Shown: positions 44,794 through 54,190, counted from the stretch's first letter. The stretch is DNA of 64,000 bases from Oceanospirillum sp047518265 (GCA_047518265.1 JAKZRG010000034.1:1-64000), one strand, 5' to 3'. Numbers and translations: made by a program. The notes: generated from the sequence alone by a model not told the origin.

Positions 44794-46163
44794 ATATGAT
44801 CGGTTTCATCCAAAAGATCATTCAGAGGTTCCTGCCCTTGATTAATGGCAGTCATTTCACGTTGGTTGAGGTTATCCCAGATTAGCCTAGGATCAAAGCT
44901 CATGGCTGATAGCATGGTGAGAATAACGACCCCTGCAAAGGCAACAGTAGCAAGACCGGGCTGTACATTAATAAGGCCCCCTAACTGTACCAATGCCACT
45001 AGAACAGCCACGACAAAAACATCGATCATAGACCAGCGGCCAATAAGCTCCGTGATGCGGTACATCCAAACCCTTTCTTCAATTCTGTGTTGTTGACCGG
45101 ATTGAACCGTTAAAGCTAACCAAAATAACACCAGCATTTTACCAATAGGAATGACAATACTGGCAAAGAAAATAACCAAGGCAATGGGATAAGAGCCATG
45201 TTGCCATAGGGCAAAGACCCCTCCAAGAATCGTACTAGGTTCATCGCTGCCTAGCAAAGTTGTATGCATAATGGGATAAAGATTTGCAGGAAAATAGAGC
45301 AGTACGCCTGTTATTAAATAGGCCCAGGTTTTCTGTAGACTAAAAGGCATACGAGCGTGCAGCTTACCACGACAACGATCACAGTAAGGCTGTTGCTGGT
45401 GATGTAACAGAGCACAATGATGGCAGCTCTGTAGTCCTTGAGTTAAAGCGCTATTTGGTTGAGAGGCTTGTAAGGAAGAAGGAAAGGCACGTTTAATCTT
45501 GGCGCCTCTATCCAATGCCTGCCAAAGCTGTAATTTATCCACAGAGGTAATGGTTAGGGTCAGAAAAAAGGCAAATAAAACATAAGCCCAAAATGACATG
45601 CCAATAACCAAATCAGCCATACCCGCGATTTTAACCAGACTGACCAATACGCCAATCAAAAATACTTCGGCCATGCCCCAAGGATGCAGAGTAAATAGAA
45701 AGCGTGTTAGACGATACATCCAGGAAAAGGCATACCCTCCACGTAAGGGGAGCAATACCGCTAAATAACAACTGAGTAATAACGCCGGTATAAACAGAAT
45801 AAAGAGTGTCAGTAGCAGAGCCAAAACCGGAAAGCCCAGTAGCACTAAATCATAACCACTTTGCAGTAAGGAAACCTGTTGCTCCCGACCTTGAGATTGG
45901 AAAGCAAGAAAGGGGAAAGGCAAAGAGAGTAAAAGAAATACTAGGGCACTAAAGGCATAAGCACAGGCTTTATCAAAGGCAAAGGCTTTTGACGAAGAGA
46001 GTAGGTGACCACATCTGGGGCAATGAGCCTTACGACCCGGCTCAAGAGGTGATACCTCAAGTATAAGGTCACAGCAATGGCAGGCAATTGCTTCAACCGG
46101 TTTGGTTTTAGTAGACGCCGCTTCAATAGGCGTCTTTTTAGCCGCTATTTTTGTGTTAGGCAT
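44781..46163 (-). CDS. pqiA: PqiA-type integral membrane protein
   Basis: A 460-residue inner-membrane protein with two repeats, each a zinc-ribbon-like cysteine set followed by about four membrane helices. The first set is ACHCCDLILEV with HCPRCGHLL (about 27-53), the second SCHHCALLHH with YCDRCRGKL (about 238-258). Family hallmarks PWGMAEVFLIGVLVSLVKIA and RWSMIDVFVVAVLVALVQLG are both present. It is the probable inner-membrane partner of PqiB in lipid transport. First gene of pqiABC. In E. coli the operon responds to paraquat and SoxRS; no SoxS box was identified here. Confidence 0.92.
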   Translation of the reverse strand: MPNTKIAAKKTPIEAASTKTKPVEAIACHCCDLILEVSPLEPGRKAHCPRCGHLLSSSKAFAFDKACAYAFSALVFLLLSLPFPFLAFQSQGREQQVSLLQSGYDLVLLGFPVLALLLTLFILFIPALLLSCYLAVLLPLRGGYAFSWMYRLTRFLFTLHPWGMAEVFLIGVLVSLVKIAGMADLVIGMSFWAYVLFAFFLTLTITSVDKLQLWQALDRGAKIKRAFPSSLQASQPNSALTQGLQSCHHCALLHHQQQPYCDRCRGKLHARMPFSLQKTWAYLITGVLLYFPANLYPIMHTTLLGSDEPSTILGGVFALWQHGSYPIALVIFFASIVIPIGKMLVLFWLALTVQSGQQHRIEERVWMYRITELIGRWSMIDVFVVAVLVALVQLGGLINVQPGLATVAFAGVVILTMLSAMSFDPRLIWDNLNQREMTAINQGQEPLNDLLDETDHICQK

Positions 46164-46351
46164 CTTTCTCGACTCTTAAATTAAGAGGGCTTCGGGCAAT
46201 TAAGAGGATATCGCTTATTTGCCGGATATGCGTCGCTGAAAAAGTTTTTTACTCTTTCAGAGTAGCTTTTAATTTCGGAGCTCATAGTATTCGCAGAGGA
46301 TAAAGATGACCAGTGTTGTCTTGAGAGCATCTGTTTTTATTTATGGTGATA

Positions 46352-46368
46352 ATACCATTCCCGATAAG
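46352..46368. repeat. solo terminal repeat of the MITE-like family
   Basis: ATACCATTCCCGATAAG matches the inverted end of the elements at 3947 and 11546, but no partner end is visible within the next few hundred bases. It is probably the relic of a decayed or deleted copy, in the gap between pqiA and the next binding-protein gene. Confidence 0.55.
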
Positions 46369-46503
46369 TGACCAGTGATTTGAATGCTGATGGATACGAG
46401 CTAAATATTGTCATACTCTAGAGGGAAACTGTTTGTGTTAGCGGTTAATGGCATGGCTAACTTTCTCTGTTTGAGCTTTAATCACCAAAACGGAATTAGG
46501 CTA

Positions 46504-47316
46504 TTGAGAACTAAAAAAAATATTAACTTCTGGGGTTTTCTAGTCTCAACTTTCTTTATTTTTTCAGTGCTAGGGGTTAAAGAATCTCAAGCAGATAAGA
46601 GGATACAGCTACGCTTAGCAGGGCCAAAATTTCCGCCTTATTATTTTTATAATGATCAGGGTAAGCCTGCAGGTGAGCTGGTGCATCTTTATTCGTTGAT
46701 CGTTCATAATGCGGGATTCAGTTGGGAGGGGGTAATTATCCCTGCGAAGCGGGTTATGAAATTGTTAACGGAGGGTGTCTACGACAGTAGTATTTTGGTA
46801 AAAAACCCGCTTTTAGAAAAGTCCGGTAATATTCTCACCAGCCCTGTGCCTATTTCTGAAATAACTCTTAATGTTTACTTTAGAGAGGGAGAACAACCCG
46901 TTCATAGCAAAGACTTATTCTCCGGTAAAAAGCTTGCGGTGATGCGTGGTTATGGTTATGGCGGGCTGCGAGGCTGGTTAGATGATATTAAAAACAATGT
47001 CACTTTATACAAGACGGATAGCTTTGATAGTGTTATTCGGTTGCTAGAAACGGGCCGAGTCGATTATGGGCTGCTTTATGATGTGAACTTTGCAACAGGA
47101 GAGCAGGTATTGGATCGAAAAGCGATCAACTTGAGTCACAATACGATGGCGCGTGTTCCTTTATTTTTCCATATCAATAAAAAACAAATACCTAATGCTC
47201 AATATGTGATGGATCAATTAATGATCAGCTATCGAGAGCTCGTAGAGGTCGGCTCACTGGCTGAGTCAAAATACCTACCAGATGAAGTGATTAAGCAATC
47301 AGAAACTATAGAGTAG
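46504..47316 (+). CDS. solitary periplasmic solute-binding protein (SBP_bac_3-like), C
   Basis: About 270 residues from TTG 46504, which gives a normal signal peptide (INFWGFLVSTFFIFSVLGV, ending ESQADKR). The frame is open to 46408, but that start would put about 40 extra residues before the export signal. The mature part is an SBP_bac_3-type domain: AGPKFPPYYFYNDQGKPAGE, GKKLAVMRGYGYGGLRG, LLETGRVDYGLLYDVNFATG and a final VMDQLMISYRELVEVGSLAE. It is a lone gene between pqiA and another binding protein on the opposite strand. Ligand unknown. Confidence 0.72.
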   Translation: MRTKKNINFWGFLVSTFFIFSVLGVKESQADKRIQLRLAGPKFPPYYFYNDQGKPAGELVHLYSLIVHNAGFSWEGVIIPAKRVMKLLTEGVYDSSILVKNPLLEKSGNILTSPVPISEITLNVYFREGEQPVHSKDLFSGKKLAVMRGYGYGGLRGWLDDIKNNVTLYKTDSFDSVIRLLETGRVDYGLLYDVNFATGEQVLDRKAINLSHNTMARVPLFFHINKKQIPNAQYVMDQLMISYRELVEVGSLAESKYLPDEVIKQSETIE

Positions 47317-47398
47317 ATTCTGTTCTGTCATTCGGTATCAATCCTATTAAAGCTTTGGATAACCTGGTGACCCTTTATCACAGGTTTAAATTGCTCAA

Positions 47399-48262
47399 TT
47401 AGTGGCCTATAGACATCTGTTTTTCAGTGATATTTTTTGTCAATAATCCCCGTGAAATTCGTTCCTTTCCGTAATATCTTTCTAGTATTTCAAAGTAAAT
47501 GCCATTTTCTAAAATGATATCGATACCGTGGTTGAATTGATCACGTAGCTTTTGCTGTCCCTTATGAAAGACCAGTCCGATAGGCACTCTGTGAACAGGT
47601 TTTTTCACCACAGCAAAATTATCAACTGTATTGGGATATAGGGATTTGATGAGCGCCCAACCGGCTGTCTCACCTCCAATGGCTAAATCGATACGGTTGG
47701 CATTCAGCATTTTAAAGTTTTGTTCTAGTGCCGTTATCCAGCGAAGATTAAGGTTGGCGTTATTCACAATGGGGGTCGTGGAGCTGCCTCTAACGTTACC
47801 AATACTGAAGTCCTGGAGTTCGCTAAGATGTTCGTAGCTGATGCCAGAGGGAAAACGATTTTTTCTGTAAAACAGCATAAAGTTGATATTAAACAGATTA
47901 ACCACAGCCACATGCTGCTGTTTTTGATCTTTAATAAACCAATTAATAGAGCCAAGATTTGCTGGATGCCTTTTAGTGATCACTGAAATAACACTTCGAG
48001 CCATAGGAATATAATCAAAGGTGACCTTGATATTCACGGCTTTAAAGGCTGCTACAGTCAAATCACTGGCCACACCATATCCTTTACCTGGAATCTCTTG
48101 AGACTGGAATAAAGGTGGGTACTCAATGGTTGAAATACGAATGCTTTTATCTGTGTCTGAAGCCTTTTTATTTGGCTCTGCGGCAATGCTGGGCAATATT
48201 GTAAAGAGGGTAATAGAAGCAGTAATAATCTGAGTTAACAAACGTTTATACATGGGTATCAC
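47399..48262 (-). CDS. solitary periplasmic solute-binding protein (SBP_bac_3-like), D
   Basis: A 287-residue exported protein with signal peptide LLTQIITASITLFTILPSIAA (cleavage near 28). The mature domain has IRISTIEYPPLFQSQEIPGK, YGVASDLTVAAFKAVNIKVT, LQDFSIGNVRGSSTTPI, MLNANRIDLAIGGETAGW and IDIILENGIYFEILERYYGK. It converges with binding protein C and has no transport partner. The DLAIGGE loop and ERYYGK tail fit the amino-acid-binding subfamily seen in sensor proteins as well as transporters. Confidence 0.77.
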   Translation of the reverse strand: MIPMYKRLLTQIITASITLFTILPSIAAEPNKKASDTDKSIRISTIEYPPLFQSQEIPGKGYGVASDLTVAAFKAVNIKVTFDYIPMARSVISVITKRHPANLGSINWFIKDQKQQHVAVVNLFNINFMLFYRKNRFPSGISYEHLSELQDFSIGNVRGSSTTPIVNNANLNLRWITALEQNFKMLNANRIDLAIGGETAGWALIKSLYPNTVDNFAVVKKPVHRVPIGLVFHKGQQKLRDQFNHGIDIILENGIYFEILERYYGKERISRGLLTKNITEKQMSIGH

Positions 48263-48427
48263 TGGTTGAACGGGTTATTTTGATACAAGGAGATCCAGTC
48301 CTATCCATGCCAAGGTATCATATACAAACTAGGATAAGCTAAGTTCTTTAGTAGGGGGGATACGCTGATTCAGGTCTAAAAACGGCATTTTTCGTCGTAA
48401 ATGGCTTGTTTTTCGTTATGATGACTA

Positions 48428-48477
48428 GGGAGTCTCTGAAAGCTTGAATCAGTAAAGTACTTCTTCAGAGGCATGCC
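48428..48477. repeat. dispersed palindromic repeat, copy 2
   Basis: GGGAGTCTCTGAAAGC at 48428 pairs partly with TTCTTCAGAGGC ending at 48472. The AAAGTACTTCTTCAGAG arm is shared with the copy at 60358, and the outer sequence with the copy at 8470. It lies about 60 bases upstream of purU and may form a hairpin in its leader. Confidence 0.6.
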
Positions 48478-48533
48478 AGAGTGTTTTCTCCGGTTGTATT
48501 CGGGAACCGGTTTTTGAGATAAGAGATAAGACT

Positions 48534-49400
48534 ATGAAATCAAAAATTAAATCATGGATTTTTACGGCGACCTGCCCGAGTGCTTTAGGGACTGTTAATG
48601 TGGTGACTCATTTTATGGCGGAGTCGGGGCATTATGTGGATGAAATTCATTCGTTTGATGATCGTGAAACGAATCAATTTTTTATCCGTATTGAGTTTCA
48701 GCCCCAGTCTGAAGATTTTAGTGCCGAGGACTTTGCCACAGGGTTTAGCGAGAAGGCTGCAGGGTTTGAAATGGAGTGGGCGTTAACCGATCCTAACCAC
48801 AAACCTCGCGTGGCTATCTTAGTCTCTAAATATGATCACTGTTTGAATGATCTTTTATACCGTCTTCGTACTGGCCAACTGAATATAGAAGTGCCTGTGA
48901 TTATTTCTAATCACCCAGATTTGGAGTCTCTCGCTCAGTGGCATGACATACCATATTACCATCTACCGATTACCGCGGAGACTAAACCTGAACAGGAAGC
49001 TGATATCATTAAACTATTAGAACAATATGATACGGAGCTGGTAGTACTTGCCCGTTATATGCAGGTGCTATCGCCTCAGTTATGTCAGTATCTGGATGGT
49101 AAAGCCATTAATATTCACCATTCACTATTACCGGGCTTTAAGGGTGCTCGTCCTTACCATCAAGCTTGGGAGAAGGGCGTGAAGATGGTAGGAGCTACGG
49201 CCCACTACGTAAACAATGATCTGGATGAAGGCCCAATTATTACTCAAGGCATTCAACCGGTAGATCATGCCCATTTCCCTGAAGATCTAATTGCCAAGGG
49301 CCAGGATATTGAACGTGTCACCTTATTTAATGCCGTGCGTTATCATATTCAAAAACGTGTATTCCTAAACGGCAGCCGCACGGTGGTTTTTAGTAATTAG
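48534..49400 (+). CDS. purU: formyltetrahydrofolate deformylase
   Basis: A 288-residue enzyme that hydrolyses 10-formyl-THF to formate and THF, balancing one-carbon pools and supplying formate for purine synthesis. An N-terminal ACT domain (about 5-85, FTATCPSALGTVNVVTHFMA) is followed by the formyltransferase-like catalytic domain: RVAILVSKYDHCLNDLLYR, LVVLARYMQVLSP, INIHHSLLPGFKGARPYHQA with the catalytic His, and VNNDLDEGPIITQ with the catalytic Asp. The length is typical. It is followed 17 bases later by a binding-protein gene with its own Shine-Dalgarno. Confidence 0.95.
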   Translation: MKSKIKSWIFTATCPSALGTVNVVTHFMAESGHYVDEIHSFDDRETNQFFIRIEFQPQSEDFSAEDFATGFSEKAAGFEMEWALTDPNHKPRVAILVSKYDHCLNDLLYRLRTGQLNIEVPVIISNHPDLESLAQWHDIPYYHLPITAETKPEQEADIIKLLEQYDTELVVLARYMQVLSPQLCQYLDGKAINIHHSLLPGFKGARPYHQAWEKGVKMVGATAHYVNNDLDEGPIITQGIQPVDHAHFPEDLIAKGQDIERVTLFNAVRYHIQKRVFLNGSRTVVFSN

Positions 49401-49417
49401 GTACAAGGGAGAGAAAA

Positions 49418-50167
49418 ATGAAACTGTCTCAGCTTATTTTATTCTGTAGCTTATTGTGTAGTCCTGGGATAAAAGCTGCGGATATTATTTTTCTTGCCCA
49501 AGATTCTCAGCCTAAATACCTCTTTGATGATCCTAAAAGCTTTGGTTTGTGTGGTGATATTTATGCTGCTTTAAAGGTGATTCTGTCTAGACAAAAAATC
49601 AGTAGTGAAGTGCCAACATTTTCTCTACCGGTTAAGCGTATTTTTAAAATGGTTGAGCAGGGGCCTAATTACGCTTTTTGTGGGGCTAATCGAAACGCCA
49701 AACGAGAGAAAAAGTTTACTTATAGTGGTCAGCCTACTTATGACGTCAGCTATGTTATGGCGCTTCATCAAAATGAGCCTAGTGAATATCGCTCTTGGAA
49801 TGATATTCGTGAGAATAAAGGTGCTGTAGGCGCTCTTTACGGTACGCATTCATCCAACGTGTTACGAAGCAAGCTGGGCAGTCAGGTCAATGATACGTTT
49901 ACCAGTATTGTTGAGGGTTTAGAGCTTATTACCAAAGCACCGGATCGCTTAAGATTTTTTTATTATCACGATTTGGGGTTGAATTACCTGATAAAAAAAT
50001 ATCAACTGCCTCTTAACATTACGGAGACAAAATTTGTTACTACGCAGCAATGGCTTATTTATAGTAAGGGGTTAGATCCTGTTGTTGCTAAAGCCATTGA
50101 GCAAGGGTTAGATGAATTACGACGTAATGGTCAATTGGAAAAAATAGTAGGGCAATATATCTATTGA
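49418..50167 (+). CDS. solitary periplasmic solute-binding protein (SBP_bac_3-like), E
   Basis: A 249-residue exported protein with signal peptide LSQLILFCSLLCSPGIKAA (cleavage near 21) and a good GGGAGAG ribosome site. The mature domain has IIFLAQDSQPKYLFDDPKSF, GLCGDIYAALKVILSRQKIS, AFCGANRNAKREKKFTYSG and a C-terminal AIEQGLDELRRNGQLEKIVG. It may be read through from purU (17-base gap). No permease or ATPase is adjacent. Two Cys (in GLCGD and AFCGAN) could form a disulfide. Confidence 0.75.
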   Translation: MKLSQLILFCSLLCSPGIKAADIIFLAQDSQPKYLFDDPKSFGLCGDIYAALKVILSRQKISSEVPTFSLPVKRIFKMVEQGPNYAFCGANRNAKREKKFTYSGQPTYDVSYVMALHQNEPSEYRSWNDIRENKGAVGALYGTHSSNVLRSKLGSQVNDTFTSIVEGLELITKAPDRLRFFYYHDLGLNYLIKKYQLPLNITETKFVTTQQWLIYSKGLDPVVAKAIEQGLDELRRNGQLEKIVGQYIY

Positions 50168-50185
50168 TATTTTATAGAGAATCTT

Positions 50186-50212
50186 AAGCAAGGCCCAATA
50201 GGGCCTTTCTTA
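50186..50212. terminator. terminator between binding protein E and the nuclease gene
   Basis: AAGGCCC and GGGCCTT form a perfect 7-bp stem with a 4-base loop at 50190-50207, followed by TCTT on the plus strand. It lies between the converging binding-protein and nuclease genes. Confidence 0.65.
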
Positions 50213-50225
50213 AGTAATGGGAAAC

Positions 50226-51254
50226 CTACCGACATATAGATTCACAAGGTACACCGTCCTGATCGCTATCTAAACGAGATAAACCGCAACTGTTCAGATA
50301 GAAGGTGGCCTCTTCACAAGAGTTCATAGCGGAGCAGGTGGTTTTGCTCTCGCAGGAATAATCGATAATTGATCCGCCGCCTAGATCACTAGTACCACTA
50401 CTCCCCCGATTGCCATCGTAATAGATGGCAGGGCTAACGGTGACGCCATAGGGCAGATCACAAGCCATACGAATCCCGCTTTCTAATTCTGCTTCTAAGG
50501 CATTGGGCAGGGTACTGAAAAAATCCACATTAATGTTATTCTCCAGCTCATCAATACTAATGATATTGTCGGCCAGATTATCCCAATCAAAACTGGCCTG
50601 TTCCGTTAGCAAAGCAAAGGCCCTTAGATAGTTGTCTGCATCAAGATGCAGAATCACTTTATAGAGTTGTTCCGGGATGCTGACGCCTGCACCAATACTG
50701 TCTGGTTGACTACTGAAGGCAGTACCTGTGATAACTAACAAGGGGGAATTATCTGGCTTTTGCTGGCTGCACTCTCTGATCCAACCCTCTACATCTTTCC
50801 ATTGATAACGATTAAAAGAGGGGGCTTGGGGCACGATATTGCTCAGGTAAAAGGTATCGCTTTGTGATGCTTCGGTATGATCCAATGCCGCATTAGGAGC
50901 AAGATGGCCCCGGTCATAACCGGACCCCGAATAGTCACTAAGCTGAGAACGATAATCTTCGGGGATGCGCTCTTCTTCTTTAAAGCTGTCATTTCTGTCT
51001 CGGGTCACCGCTACCTGATCACCGTACAGGGTATACATAGACCATAGGCCGCCTTTATGTTCATAGCTGTAGCCTGTAATAAAGGTGGTGTAATCCAGTA
51101 TTTGATCTTCTCTGGCCTGAGGTTCGATTATAAAATCGGCTGTTAAACCTAGCTCCCTATCGTGGCTGGAATTATTGGTACTGTCCTCTGTACTCTCTTC
51201 AGTACCACAAGCACTGAGTAATAGGGCTAAAACTATAGCCAACACGCTACGCAT
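50226..51254 (-). CDS. secreted lipoprotein DNA/RNA non-specific endonuclease with Excalibur domain
   Basis: A 342-residue predicted lipoprotein (lipobox LALLLSACGTE, Cys near 16). Its NUC-type beta-beta-alpha-metal nuclease domain, about 45-275, has the DRGH catalytic motif in GYDRGHLAPNAALDH and the metal-ligand Asn region in NIVPQAPSFNRYQWKDVEGW. The C-terminus (about 300-342) is an Excalibur-like calcium-binding module: CEEATFYLNSCGLSRLDSD then DQDGVPCESIC. It probably degrades extracellular nucleic acids for nutrients or acts at the cell surface. The pyrC gene lies just behind it on the opposite strand. Confidence 0.88.
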   Translation of the reverse strand: MRSVLAIVLALLLSACGTEESTEDSTNNSSHDRELGLTADFIIEPQAREDQILDYTTFITGYSYEHKGGLWSMYTLYGDQVAVTRDRNDSFKEEERIPEDYRSQLSDYSGSGYDRGHLAPNAALDHTEASQSDTFYLSNIVPQAPSFNRYQWKDVEGWIRECSQQKPDNSPLLVITGTAFSSQPDSIGAGVSIPEQLYKVILHLDADNYLRAFALLTEQASFDWDNLADNIISIDELENNINVDFFSTLPNALEAELESGIRMACDLPYGVTVSPAIYYDGNRGSSGTSDLGGGSIIDYSCESKTTCSAMNSCEEATFYLNSCGLSRLDSDQDGVPCESICR

Positions 51255-51366
51255 TATTTTGTCCTTTTATAGTAAACCGGAAGACCGGATTGTAAATCTA
51301 CTGGGTGGATGGGATATAATTGGCTTATCTCTTCGACTCCCTCAACGATGGCATTATAGGATCTGC

Positions 51367-52401
51367 ATGAATACTCTGACTATCCAAACTCCTGATGACT
51401 GGCACTTACACCTACGTGATGGCGATATGTTACCTGAGACGGTACCGGCCACCGCTCGTTGTTTTAAGCGTGCCATTGTTATGCCAAATCTGGTTCCGCC
51501 AGTGACCAACGTTGAGATGGCGATGGCCTATCGTCAGCGTATTCTGGATGCTCGACCTGAAGGTAGTGATTTTGAGCCTTTGGTGACACTTTTCCTAACC
51601 AATGATACCTCTGCTGAAGATATTATTGCGGCAAAGGCTTCCGGTATTGTCGCCGCTAAACTGTATCCTGCTGGTGCAACCACTAATTCGGCAGCTGCGG
51701 TAAAACAATTGGAAGCCATGTACCCTGTATTTGAGGTTATGGCAGAACAAGGCATGTTACTGCTCGTACACGGCGAAGTAACGGATAAGCATATTGATAT
51801 CTTTGATCGTGAAAAAGAATTTATCGATCAGAAGATGGTGCATATCGTTAACCGCTTCCCGAACCTAAAAGTGGTTTTTGAGCATATCACCACATCCGAT
51901 GCCGCTGAATTTGTACTGGGGGCTTCCGATAATATCGCAGCCACCATTACCCCTCAGCACTTATTACTGAACCGTAATGATCTGTTAGTAGGCGGTGTTC
52001 GTCCCCATAACTTCTGCCTGCCAGTATTAAAGCGTAATACCCACCAAGAAGCGCTGCGTAAAGTCGTACAGTCTGGTTCACCTAAATTCTTCCTAGGTAC
52101 GGATTCTGCGCCACACGCAAAAGAAGCAAAAGAAAATGCTTGTGGTTGTGCCGGTTGCTACAGTGCCTGGAGTGCTATTGAGCTTTATGCTCATGTATTC
52201 GAAGAACTGGGAGCGTTGGATAAGCTGGAAGGTTTTGCCAGTCACTATGGCCCGGATTTTTATGGTCTGGAGCGTAATAGCGGTACGATCACTTTGGTAC
52301 GGGAGGATTGGACGATTCCAGAAGATATTACCTTGCCAAACGGTAAACCGATTGTGCCGTTTTTTGCTAATGAAACCGTGCACTGGAAGCTACAGAAGTA
52401 G
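51367..52401 (+). CDS. pyrC: dihydroorotase
   Basis: A 344-residue class II dihydroorotase that cyclises N-carbamoyl-aspartate to dihydroorotate in pyrimidine synthesis. The zinc-binding start DDWHLHLRDGDML, the carboxylated Lys in AAKLYPAGATTNS (about 98), LLVHGEVTD, FEHITTSDAAEFV and FLGTDSAPHAKEAKE are all present. ATG 51367 gives the family start with AGGA upstream; the open frame to 51175 is an artefact. A terminator hairpin follows. It stands alone, as usual in Gammaproteobacteria. Confidence 0.95.
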   Translation: MNTLTIQTPDDWHLHLRDGDMLPETVPATARCFKRAIVMPNLVPPVTNVEMAMAYRQRILDARPEGSDFEPLVTLFLTNDTSAEDIIAAKASGIVAAKLYPAGATTNSAAAVKQLEAMYPVFEVMAEQGMLLLVHGEVTDKHIDIFDREKEFIDQKMVHIVNRFPNLKVVFEHITTSDAAEFVLGASDNIAATITPQHLLLNRNDLLVGGVRPHNFCLPVLKRNTHQEALRKVVQSGSPKFFLGTDSAPHAKEAKENACGCAGCYSAWSAIELYAHVFEELGALDKLEGFASHYGPDFYGLERNSGTITLVREDWTIPEDITLPNGKPIVPFFANETVHWKLQK

Positions 52402-52429
52402 ATTCTAAACCTGCTGTTGATTGAATAGA

Positions 52430-52470
52430 CATAGAGCTGAAACCAAGTTTCAGGTCTATGCCTTTTAATT
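52430..52470 (+). terminator. terminator after pyrC
   Basis: CATAGAGCTGAAAC and GTTTCAGGTCTATG form a long stem with a small internal mismatch and a 3-base loop, followed by CCTTTTAATT. It begins about 30 bases past the pyrC stop. Confidence 0.75.
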
Positions 52471-52577
52471 CCTGCTTCTTTGTTATTGTCTATGCTAAAA
52501 ATGCGTATAGGGTGAAGCTGGGATCTATCTGGTTTTATTTCTGGAGAGTCTTATTCATATGTGATTGGAGCTGCTGA

Positions 52578-53306
52578 ATGGTGAGCCTTATGATCGCACC
52601 AGGTAAGTGGGCTGCATTATGCTTAATACTGCTATTGGCCGACTCACTGCAAGCAAGTGTTAAAGTTTCCCTCGCTCAGATGCCAACCTACGCGCTTTCT
52701 GCCAATGACGGTGTTTTAGTTGATTTGATTAAAGCCGTTGGTTTGGTGACAGAGCATCAGGTATCAATAGAGGTTTTCCCCTTCTATCGCTCTATACATA
52801 ATGTCATGCATGGTGATTATGATATCCATGTTCCTCTGATAAAAAATAACCTCATCGAAGAAGATAAACTTCCCTTTCGTTATTCAACTGCAACTCTATT
52901 TTATGTGAACTTTGTTATTTATACCCTAGAAGGCAGTGCCTTTGATCTTCGTCGACCTGAAGATTTTGTTATTGAATCAGATCGTGCCCATATTCAGTAT
53001 TTTCCTTTTGAAGCTCAACCATCAGATAGTATTTTAAGAAGCTTGAAAAAGTTATATGCCAAGCGTATTGATGCTTATATTTTTGCGGATTCAGCAACAG
53101 ATCCTGTATTGGAAGGTTTAAAGTACAAGGGGATCAAGCGTACGCTTTATCATGTTTTTGAAGTGAAAGCGGTTCTTGCAAGGGATAAAAAAGCTTTAAT
53201 TCTGGATCAGTGGTTATCAGAAGGCATCCAGTCACTCAAACAGAAAGCCTTGTACGAGAGTATTATTTTGCCAATTAATCAGCCCTTTGCCATTGATCAA
53301 AATTAA
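52578..53306 (+). CDS. solitary periplasmic solute-binding protein (SBP_bac_3-like), F
   Basis: A 242-residue exported protein with signal peptide WAALCLILLLADSLQASVK (cleavage near 26). The mature part is a short binding-protein fold: VSLAQMPTYALSANDGVLVD, LIKAVGLVTEHQVSIEVFPF, YRSIHNVMHGDYDIHVPLIK and a C-terminal LSEGIQSLKQKALYESI. It lacks some of the usual central segment length, so it is a divergent member. No transport genes adjoin; it stands alone between pyrC and gcvR. Confidence 0.68.
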   Translation: MVSLMIAPGKWAALCLILLLADSLQASVKVSLAQMPTYALSANDGVLVDLIKAVGLVTEHQVSIEVFPFYRSIHNVMHGDYDIHVPLIKNNLIEEDKLPFRYSTATLFYVNFVIYTLEGSAFDLRRPEDFVIESDRAHIQYFPFEAQPSDSILRSLKKLYAKRIDAYIFADSATDPVLEGLKYKGIKRTLYHVFEVKAVLARDKKALILDQWLSEGIQSLKQKALYESIILPINQPFAIDQN

Positions 53307-53498
53307 TGGGTAGAAATAGGGGGATTAGTCTCCCCTTTGTTAGGTTTCCTGAGGTGTCTATTTTTACCCAAATGTTTAGTAACTCAGGCTCTAGTTTCGT
53401 TTCATAATCTTTGTATCCGATGATAAAGTTTTGTTCTGGAAAATCACGTAACTACCAGAAAAATAACGGAAAAAATCGCTAACTTCGGTAAAATAATA

Positions 53499-53526
53499 CT
53501 GACAGTTTCGATTTAAGTGTTATAGT
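53499..53526 (+). promoter_or_regulatory. sigma-70-type promoter upstream of the gcvR-like gene
   Basis: CTGACA at 53499-53504 and TATAGT at 53521-53526 are separated by 16 bases, close to the consensus -35 and -10 boxes. Initiation would be near 53533, leaving a leader of about 85 bases before the ATG. The rest of the 310-base gap (53307-53616) is AT-rich and shows no gene. Confidence 0.55.
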
Positions 53527-53616
53527 GAATGGGTAAGGTTGAATAAGACCAAGGGTTAACACTCAGGTCATTTATAGCCGTTTTTATCGCTGTGTTTATA
53601 GAGCAGGAGCATACTT

Positions 53617-54135
53617 ATGATGACATCTCTGGTACTGACTGTTATTGGTCCGGATAAGCCGGGTTTGGTAGAACTGCTATCGCAAACTATCGCAGATCAT
53701 CAGGGCAACTGGTTGGAATCAGGCATGTCTCGATTAGCGGGTAAATTTGCCGGTATCTTGATTGCCGAAGTACCTCAGGATAAAGCTGAAGCATTAACGG
53801 CTGCTCTTGATGATTTGGAAGGTAAAGGGCTGAAAGTCGTGGTTGAGCGTAGTGCTGAGCCTACTGCAGCAGCAGACCAGCAAAGCCTGACTCTGGACCT
53901 GGTAGGTCATGACAAACCCGGTATTGTGCGTGAAATCTCTCTAGCACTGTCCCAGCGTCATATCAATGTGGAGCGTCTAACCACTGAGCTGGTTTCCGGT
54001 TCTATGTCTGCGGAACTGTTGTTCAAAGCAAGTGCTGATCTTTCCGCCAAGGCGGGGACAGATCTGGATGATCTACAGGATGCACTGGAGGCTATTGCCA
54101 GTGATCTGATGGTGGATATCAGCCTTAATGGCTAA
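53617..54135 (+). CDS. gcvR: GcvR-like ACT-domain regulator
   Basis: A 172-residue protein made of two ACT domains: the first at about 1-75 (LVLTVIGPDKPGLVELLSQT), the second at about 90-165 (LTLDLVGHDKPGIVREISLA). This is the build of GcvR, which in E. coli holds the glycine-cleavage activator GcvA inactive when glycine is low. CAGGAG precedes the ATG. No gcvA or gcvTHP lies in the window, so the partner is not shown, and the symbol is by family resemblance. Confidence 0.78.
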   Translation: MMTSLVLTVIGPDKPGLVELLSQTIADHQGNWLESGMSRLAGKFAGILIAEVPQDKAEALTAALDDLEGKGLKVVVERSAEPTAAADQQSLTLDLVGHDKPGIVREISLALSQRHINVERLTTELVSGSMSAELLFKASADLSAKAGTDLDDLQDALEAIASDLMVDISLNG

Positions 54136-54157
54136 ATCCCGATCTATATTTTACTAA

Positions 54158-54190
54158 CAAAAACCGCACCTTAGTGCGGTTTTTGTTTTT
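54158..54190. terminator. bidirectional terminator after gcvR
   Basis: AAAAACCGCAC and GTGCGGTTTTT form a strong stem with a 4-base loop, with A before and T after, suited to the converging gcvR and BCCT genes. Confidence 0.9.

Noticed and set aside
52093..52383. Frames within pyrC on both strands
   Set aside because: pyrC is unambiguous, and the alternatives have no independent support.
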